22,703 bases of DNA, from positions 1-22,703 of the forward strand of contig JBMSQB010000074.1 in the NCBI GenBank assembly GCA_049423065.1. The letters are read 5' to 3'. Below are positions 14,241-19,952 of this stretch, one piece after another. This DNA comes from SYIM01 sp041182885. Its GTDB lineage: Bacteria > Pseudomonadota > Gammaproteobacteria > Burkholderiales > Burkholderiaceae_E. The notes beneath the pieces are model-generated. The model made no database searches. It was not told where the DNA came from and was given only the letters and a program-made list of their open reading frames with translations. A program made the position numbers and the translations under genes. Numbering within the stretch: the stretch's first letter is position 1; every line of letters starts with the position of its first letter.

Positions 14241-16202
14241 GTGAACACCCCGCCAAGCCCCAGACCGATCGCGCTTCTGCCCGATTCGCTCATCAGCCAG
14301 ATCGCCGCTGGCGAAGTGGTCGAGCGGCCCGCCTCGGTGGTGAAGGAGCTGGTCGAAAATGCGATCGATGCCGGGGCGACCCGCATCGAGCTTCGAATCG
14401 AAGAGGGTGGCATCGACCGGATCGTCGTCACCGACAACGGCTGCGGCATTGCGCCAGAGCAACTCGCCCTCGCGCTCACCCGCCACGCCACCAGCAAGAT
14501 CGCCTCGCTTGCCGAGCTCGAACAGGTGGTCTCGCTTGGCTTCCGGGGCGAGGCGCTCGCATCGATCGCATCGGTTGCCCGCACCCGCATCACCAGCCGC
14601 ACCGCTGACGCCTCACAGGCAAGCATGATCGACTCGGTCACTGGCGAGGTGCAGCCCGCGCGCGGTCTGCCCGGCACCAGCATCGAAGTGATTGACCTTT
14701 ATTCCGAAACACCCGCGCGGCGGAAGTTTCTGAAAAATTCAGCCACTGAAGCGGCGCACTGCATCGACACGGTACGGCGAATCGCACTGGCCCAACCCGG
14801 CGTGGCGTTTTCCGCCATGAGCGCGAACCGTCGGGTTCTTGAGTTCGCCGCCGGCGACTGGACAGCGCGCGCACTCGATGGTCTGGGCGAGGACTATCAG
14901 CAGGCGCATCGCCTGCTCGATGTATCGGCGGGACCGGTGCGGCTTTTCGGCATGCTGGGGCTACCCACCGCGAGCCGGGCTCGCGCCGATCGGCAGTTCC
15001 TCTATGTGAACGGGCGTTTTGTACGCGACCGAACCCTGGGCTTTGCGCTCCGCCAGGCCTATGCCGACATGCTGCACGGCGACCGGCATCCGGCCTATGT
15101 GCTGTTCCTGTCGGTCGACCCCTCGCAGGTGGATGTCAATGTTCACCCGGCCAAGACCGAGGTCAGGTTTCGCGAGAGCGCGGCGCTTCGGTCATTTGTC
15201 TATCACGCGGTCGAACAGACCCTCCGGGGCGGCCTCGCGCAGGCGGGTGCGGCGCCGGGGAGGGTCGATGCGGCGCGCGCGGCAGCCGAGCCCGCCACCG
15301 AACCTGCCTTCTACCCGCGTCCGCTCGATCTTGACTGGCGTGGTGACGATCCGCGCATGCTCAGAGCCGCCGACCCGGCTGGCAGAGGCTGGGCAGGGCG
15401 CCCCGCGGCCACGCCCCCCGCAAGCGGCAGCGCCGCGCAGATCATGGAATTTTTCGCGCCGCCCTCCGGCTCGCCCCAGACGCTATCGGACTCGCTGCCC
15501 CGCTCCCCCCTCCGGACAAGCGCCAACAGCCCGGGGGCGGCCGGCGGCGGGGCGGTGGAATCCACGGGCCTCTCCGTTTCCGCCTCCGCCCATGCGGCCG
15601 ATTCTGGCGACGCCACGGTTCCACGCCTGGGCTTTGCGCTCGCGCAGCTCAAGGGGCTTTACATCCTCGCGCAGAACGCCCACGGTCTGGTCATCGTCGA
15701 CATGCACGCAGCCCATGAGCGGATCGTCTACGAGCGGCTCAAGCGCGACCTCGACGAGCGCGGCATCGCCCATCAGCCGCTGCTGATTCCAGCCACCTTC
15801 CGTGCCGACCCGCTAGAAGTCGCCGTGGTTGAGAGCGAACACGCGGCGTTTGAATCGCTGGGCCTCGATCTGAGTGTGCTCTCGCCCACTTCGATTGCCG
15901 TGCGCGGGGTGCCGGCCCTGCTTGCCCACGGCGATGTCGCCGCGCTTGCGCGCGAGGTCATCGCCGAGTTGCAGGAACACGGCGCAAGTCGCGCGCTCAC
16001 CGAACGCCGCGACGCGCTCCTCGCAGGCATGGCATGCCGCGCGGCGGTGCGCGCCAACCGTGTGCTGAGCATCGCCGAAATGAATGCGCTCCTGCGCGAA
16101 ATGGAGCTCACGCCGGGCGCCGATCAGTGCAACCACGGGCGCCCCACCTGGGTACAGGTCGGTATCGGCGAGCTCGACAACTGGTTCCAGCGCGGTCGCT
16201 GA
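14241..16202 (+). CDS. mutL: DNA mismatch repair protein MutL (endonuclease type)
   Basis: Couples MutS mismatch recognition to strand incision. The 653-residue protein has an N-terminal GHKL ATPase with VVKELVENAIDAGA (catalytic E36, N40), DNGCGI (D65), RHATSKI and GFRGEALASI. The transducer domain follows with FLYVNGRFVRDR and VDVNVHPAKTEVRF. A Pro/Ala/Ser-rich linker spans about 335-460. The C-terminal domain carries the metal-dependent endonuclease motifs DMHAAHERIVYE (487-498), ACRAAVRA (598-605) and CNHGRPTW (630-637). These are absent from E. coli MutL, which relies on MutH, so this protein probably nicks DNA itself. The start is GTG 14241, at the conserved N-terminus, with TAGAAT 6 nt upstream. 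Confidence 0.97.
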   Translation: MNTPPSPRPIALLPDSLISQIAAGEVVERPASVVKELVENAIDAGATRIELRIEEGGIDRIVVTDNGCGIAPEQLALALTRHATSKIASLAELEQVVSLGFRGEALASIASVARTRITSRTADASQASMIDSVTGEVQPARGLPGTSIEVIDLYSETPARRKFLKNSATEAAHCIDTVRRIALAQPGVAFSAMSANRRVLEFAAGDWTARALDGLGEDYQQAHRLLDVSAGPVRLFGMLGLPTASRARADRQFLYVNGRFVRDRTLGFALRQAYADMLHGDRHPAYVLFLSVDPSQVDVNVHPAKTEVRFRESAALRSFVYHAVEQTLRGGLAQAGAAPGRVDAARAAAEPATEPAFYPRPLDLDWRGDDPRMLRAADPAGRGWAGRPAATPPASGSAAQIMEFFAPPSGSPQTLSDSLPRSPLRTSANSPGAAGGGAVESTGLSVSASAHAADSGDATVPRLGFALAQLKGLYILAQNAHGLVIVDMHAAHERIVYERLKRDLDERGIAHQPLLIPATFRADPLEVAVVESEHAAFESLGLDLSVLSPTSIAVRGVPALLAHGDVAALAREVIAELQEHGASRALTERRDALLAGMACRAAVRANRVLSIAEMNALLREMELTPGADQCNHGRPTWVQVGIGELDNWFQRGR

Positions 16203-16246
16203 CGGCCACCGTCACAGACTGTCGACCCGCAAGCGCCCCCTCATCC

Positions 16247-17482
16247 GTGAACGCTCCCAGCGCCCGCACGCCGGCCGCACCGGCACCCAGCGACCCGGCG
16301 ACATCGGTCATTCTGTTCGTGATCGGTTTCATGGCGATGCAACCCATCGCCACCGATGTCTACCTCGCCTCGCTACCCGCCATCGGCGAGGCGTTCGCGG
16401 TTGGCGCATCGGGCGCGCAGCTCACGCTGTCCATCTTCTTTGCAGGGTTTGCACTGTCGCAACTGATCGTGGGACCCCTCGCGGACCGCTTTGGCCGGCG
16501 ACCGATTGCGATCGCGGGCTGCACGCTCTACCTGGGCGCATCGCTCGCGGGTGCATTCGCGCCCTCGCTTTCGGTGCTGCTTGCTGCGCGACTGGTTCAG
16601 GCCGTGGGTACCTGCTGCGTGGTGATCTGCGCGCGCGCCATCGTTCGCGACTGTCACGGCCCCGAACAGGCTGCACAGGTGATGTCGCGCGCACTGGCGT
16701 GGATGGCGCTTGCGCCGATCACAGGCCCCTTCGTGGGCGGATTCCTGGAAGAAGCGTTTGGCTGGCGCGCCAACCTGCTCGCGATCGCGGCAGCCGGCGC
16801 AGTGATGCTGTGGTTCGCGCTCCGAAGCCTTGCCGAAACCAACCACCATCGCAACCCGCAGGCCACGGCGCCCCGCGAGCTCGCGGGCACCTATGCGCTC
16901 ATCATCCGATCGCGCACCTTCCTCACCTACACGTTCTTTGCCACCGGTACTTTCTGCGCGCTTTACAGTTTCATTTCCGGCTCGCCGTTTGTGGCGATTC
17001 GGGTCCTCGGCATGGCGCCTCGCGAATTCGGACTCCTGTTTGGCGGCGTGGTGATCGGCTTCATCGTGGGCGCTGCACTTGGCCGACGCGGCCTGCCGCG
17101 CTGGGGCATCGCGGGCACCATCCGGCGCGGGGCCATCCTGCAGGCCACTGGGGGCGTGACGCTCCTGGTCCTTGCGCTCCTTGAGGTCCAGACGGTCTGG
17201 TCGCTGATGGGCCCGATGTTCGTCATCCTGCTCGGTCACGGACTCGTTCAGCCCAGCTCGCAGATGGGCGCGATCGGTCCCTTCCCCCGTCAGGCAGGCG
17301 CTGCGGCTGCGCTGGGCGGTTTTCTGATGTACACGGTTGCGGTGCCCGTCGGGCTCGCGCTGGGCGCAAGCTTCAACGACACCATGCTGCCGCTTGCCGT
17401 GGCCGTGGCAGCGAGCACCTGCGCCACGCTGGCGGGCGCCCTGTTGTTGCCCGCCCTGCAAAGGGAGGCTTCCTCACCATGA
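16247..17482 (+). CDS. Bcr/CflA-type MFS drug-efflux transporter
   Basis: A 411-residue 12-helix major facilitator, most like the Bcr/CflA group of proton-coupled multidrug exporters. The first helix holds ATDVYLASLPAI with a conserved acidic residue (D37). Motif A, GPLADRFGRRP (76-86), follows helix 2, and LVQAVGTCCVVICARAIVRD fits the helix-4 signature of this group. GPFVGGFLEEAFGWRANL lies at helix 5-6. The start is GTG 16247, before a Pro/Ala-rich cytoplasmic lead of about 18 residues; the ribosome-binding site is weak. Substrates cannot be predicted. It sits between mutL (44 bp upstream) and miaA (4-bp ATGA overlap), two genes that are often adjacent in proteobacteria, so it looks like an insertion into that operon, though its base composition resembles the neighbours. 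Confidence 0.9.
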   Translation: MNAPSARTPAAPAPSDPATSVILFVIGFMAMQPIATDVYLASLPAIGEAFAVGASGAQLTLSIFFAGFALSQLIVGPLADRFGRRPIAIAGCTLYLGASLAGAFAPSLSVLLAARLVQAVGTCCVVICARAIVRDCHGPEQAAQVMSRALAWMALAPITGPFVGGFLEEAFGWRANLLAIAAAGAVMLWFALRSLAETNHHRNPQATAPRELAGTYALIIRSRTFLTYTFFATGTFCALYSFISGSPFVAIRVLGMAPREFGLLFGGVVIGFIVGAALGRRGLPRWGIAGTIRRGAILQATGGVTLLVLALLEVQTVWSLMGPMFVILLGHGLVQPSSQMGAIGPFPRQAGAAAALGGFLMYTVAVPVGLALGASFNDTMLPLAVAVAASTCATLAGALLLPALQREASSP

Positions 17483-18402
17483 GGCCGGTGATGTTGCTCG
17501 GGCCCACCGCTTCCGGAAAGAGCGCGGTGGCGATGGCGCTTGCCGAACGCTTCCCGGTCGAAATCGTGAGCGTCGATTCCGCCCAGGTCTACCGGCTGCT
17601 CGATATCGGCACTGCCAAGCCGAGCACAGCCGAGCGCGCGCGGGTGCCGCACCATCTGATCGATATCGTCGATCCCGAAGACAGCTACTCGGCGGCGCGC
17701 TTTGCGGCCGACGCGCGCCGATTGGTGACCGAGATCAGCGCACGCGGGCGGCTGCCGCTACTCGTGGGCGGGACGATGCTCTACGCCAAGGCGCTTCGAG
17801 AAGGGCTTCACGAGCTCCCGCCCGCCAGCGCAGCGCTCCGCGCCGACCTCGATCGCGAGGCCGAACACGCCGGCTGGCCCGCACTCCATGCCCGGCTTGC
17901 CGGCGTGGATCCGGCCACCGCAGCGCGACTCGCGCCCGGCGATTCGCAGCGGATTCAGCGCGCGCTCGAGGTTTACCTGCTCACCGGCCAACCACTATCG
18001 CACTGGATCGCACAGCAGCGATCGGACGCGGCGCCCCCGCTGGAGGCGCTGCGCATCGCGCTTGAGCCCTCCGATCGCTCGGTCCTGCACAAGCGGATCG
18101 AAGCCCGCTTCCGGACCATGCTCGCAGCCGGCCTGATCGACGAGGTCCGGCAACTGCGCGAACGCCCCACCCTCCATGCCGCACTCCCCGCCCTTCGCAG
18201 CGTCGGTTATCGCCAGGTCTGGGCCTGGCTCGACCAGCCGGGCCCGATGGAGGCGCTCACCCACGCGGGCATCGCCGCCACGCGTCAGCTGGCCAAGCGG
18301 CAGCTCACCTGGCTGCGGTCGGACCCGGAACGGGTGGTGATCGACTGCCTGGCCCCCGACTGCGCCGATCAGGTTGCCCGGCATCTGATATCGGTTTCCT
18401 GA
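17479..18402 (+). CDS. miaA: tRNA dimethylallyltransferase MiaA
   Basis: Transfers the dimethylallyl group to N6 of A37 in tRNAs reading UNN codons, the first step toward ms2i6A. The 307-residue protein has the P-loop GPTASGKS (8-15), VSVDSAQVYRLLDIGTAKPS with D33, HHLIDIVDPEDSYSAARF, and VGGTMLYAKALREGL. QRIQRALEVYLLTGQPLS and RQLAKRQLTWLR complete the family pattern. GGGAGG lies just upstream, inside the MFS gene. The ATG overlaps the MFS stop as ATGA, implying translational coupling. Length is normal for the family. Confidence 0.97.
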   Translation: MRPVMLLGPTASGKSAVAMALAERFPVEIVSVDSAQVYRLLDIGTAKPSTAERARVPHHLIDIVDPEDSYSAARFAADARRLVTEISARGRLPLLVGGTMLYAKALREGLHELPPASAALRADLDREAEHAGWPALHARLAGVDPATAARLAPGDSQRIQRALEVYLLTGQPLSHWIAQQRSDAAPPLEALRIALEPSDRSVLHKRIEARFRTMLAAGLIDEVRQLRERPTLHAALPALRSVGYRQVWAWLDQPGPMEALTHAGIAATRQLAKRQLTWLRSDPERVVIDCLAPDCADQVARHLISVS

Positions 18403-18461
18403 GCAATGCGGCGCGTATCCGCGCGGTATGCTCTCGGCCCTCAGCGCCCGTCGGAGACAGA

Positions 18462-19400
18462 ATGAGCAACCGCCCCGCCCCCGCCACATCCCTTGCCATG
18501 GTCGGCCTTGGCCGCATGGGCGCCAACATGGGTCGCCGCCTGGCACGCGCCGGGCTGACCGTTCACGGCTTTGACGGCGACCCAAAAGCCCGCACGCAAC
18601 TGGCAGATGAGTCGGGCGTGCATACCTATGCAAGTCTGGACGAGGCCATTGCCCGCCTTCCGGCGCCGCGCGTGGCCTGGGTCATGCTGCCTGCGGGTGA
18701 GATCACCGACAGCATGATCAATCACCTCGCCGCCACGTTCGCGCCCGGCGATCTGGTGGTGGACGGCGGCAATGCCAACTACCTCGATTCACAGCGCCGC
18801 GGTGCGATGCTGGCCGCCCGCGACATCGGCTTTGTCGACTGCGGGGTCTCGGGTGGCGTTCATGGACTCGCGAACGGTTACTGCCTGATGCTGGGCGGCG
18901 ATGCGCAGGCCATCGGCCTCCTGGATACCGTGATCCGGGCCCTCGCGCCGCCGTCCGGACGCGGCTGGGCCCATTGTGGTGAGGTCGGCGCCGGCCACTT
19001 TTCGAAAATGATTCACAACGGCATCGAATACGGAATGATGCAGGCGCTTGCCGAAGGTTTTGCGCTCCTCGCCCGGCGGGACGACCTGGTGAGCAAACCG
19101 GCCGACGTGGCGCAGGCCTGGCGCGAAGGCAGCGTCATCCGCTCATGGCTGCTCGATCTTGCTGCCGATGCGCTTGCCGACCCACAGTCGCTTGCCGATG
19201 CCGCGCCCTTCGTTGCCGATTCAGGCGAGGGCCGCTGGACCGTCGATGAAGCGATCCGGCAAGGTACCCCCATCCCGGCTATTGCAGCAGCCCTGTTCGC
19301 CCGCTTTGACTCGCAGGGGAATGCCGACCCGGCCAATCGCATGCTCGCCATGATGCGGCGCGGGTTCGGCGGCCATGCAGTGCGTCACACCGGATCGTGA
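18462..19400 (+). CDS. gnd: 6-phosphogluconate dehydrogenase, short (YqeC/GndA-like) type
   Basis: Oxidatively decarboxylates 6-phosphogluconate to ribulose 5-phosphate. The 312-residue protein has the Rossmann motif VGLGRMGANMGRRL and DGGNANYLDSQRR. The substrate loop is DCGVSGGVHGLANGYCLMLGG. The catalytic helix GAGHFSKMIHNGIEYGMMQ carries K182, N186 and E189. It is much shorter than E. coli Gnd (468 residues) because the C-terminal helical duplication is absent, as usual for this class. Strand 2 ends GFDGDPK. Acidic D38 with no following arginine favours NAD+ over NADP+, by analogy with other short members. A GGAG lies at good spacing before the ATG, and a possible TATGCT (-10) lies at 18427-18432. 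It is coupled to gntK by a 4-bp overlap. Confidence 0.93.
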   Translation: MSNRPAPATSLAMVGLGRMGANMGRRLARAGLTVHGFDGDPKARTQLADESGVHTYASLDEAIARLPAPRVAWVMLPAGEITDSMINHLAATFAPGDLVVDGGNANYLDSQRRGAMLAARDIGFVDCGVSGGVHGLANGYCLMLGGDAQAIGLLDTVIRALAPPSGRGWAHCGEVGAGHFSKMIHNGIEYGMMQALAEGFALLARRDDLVSKPADVAQAWREGSVIRSWLLDLAADALADPQSLADAAPFVADSGEGRWTVDEAIRQGTPIPAIAAALFARFDSQGNADPANRMLAMMRRGFGGHAVRHTGS

Positions 19401-19945
19401 ACACGGCCCACTCCAACGGCCCCGCGCCGGGGCAGCGCCAGGGTCGCGGGCCTGCGATGATCCTGGTGATGGGCGTCTCGGGCTGCGGCAAGACCAGCGT
19501 TGGCAGCGAATTGGCATCAGCGCTCGGGTACCGCTTCGTTGATGCCGACGACTACCACCCACGCGCCAACGTTGAAAAGATGCGCGCCGGCCAGCCGCTG
19601 GATGATCACGACCGCGAGCCCTGGCTTTCGCGACTGAACGCGCTGCTGCGTCACAGCGCCGCCCGCCAACAGCCTGTGGTGCTGGCCTGTTCGGCGCTTC
19701 GCGAGCGTTACCGGGAGCGGCTTGCGCACCGGCTGCCCGCGCTCACGGTCGTTCACCTGCGAGGATCGCCCGAGACCATCGCGAAGCGGCTGGCCGAGCG
19801 CAATCACCGGTACATGCCGGCGTCGCTCCTCCGATCGCAATTCGACGCGCTCGAACCACCGAACGGCGCGGTGATCGAAGTCGACATCACACCGGATGTC
19901 GGCAGCATCGTGCAGACCCTGCTCAAAGCGCTCCGGGCCGACTGA
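19397..19945 (+). CDS. gntK: Gluconokinase
   Basis: Phosphorylates gluconate to 6-phosphogluconate, the substrate of the upstream dehydrogenase. The P-loop is VMGVSGCGKTSVG. It is followed by FVDADDYHPRANVEKMRAGQPLDDHDREPWL, the gluconate-kinase signature, then VVLACSALRERYRERL and FDALEPP near the C-terminus. The start is taken as GTG 19397, which overlaps the gnd stop as GTGA and gives 182 residues. ATG 19457 would start right at the P-loop strand and give 162 residues. The extra 20 residues are Gly/Pro/Gln-rich and may be untranslated. No gluconate transporter or regulator is seen nearby. The stop is 7 bp from the stop of convergent tamB. Confidence 0.95.
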   Translation: MNTAHSNGPAPGQRQGRGPAMILVMGVSGCGKTSVGSELASALGYRFVDADDYHPRANVEKMRAGQPLDDHDREPWLSRLNALLRHSAARQQPVVLACSALRERYRERLAHRLPALTVVHLRGSPETIAKRLAERNHRYMPASLLRSQFDALEPPNGAVIEVDITPDVGSIVQTLLKALRAD

Positions 19946-19952
19946 ACCCAGG

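Noticed and set aside
18411..18424. GCGCG-TATC-CGCGC hairpin after miaA as a terminator
   Set aside because: The stem is only 5 bp and is followed by GGTATGCTC rather than a U-tract. It overlaps the probable promoter region of gnd.
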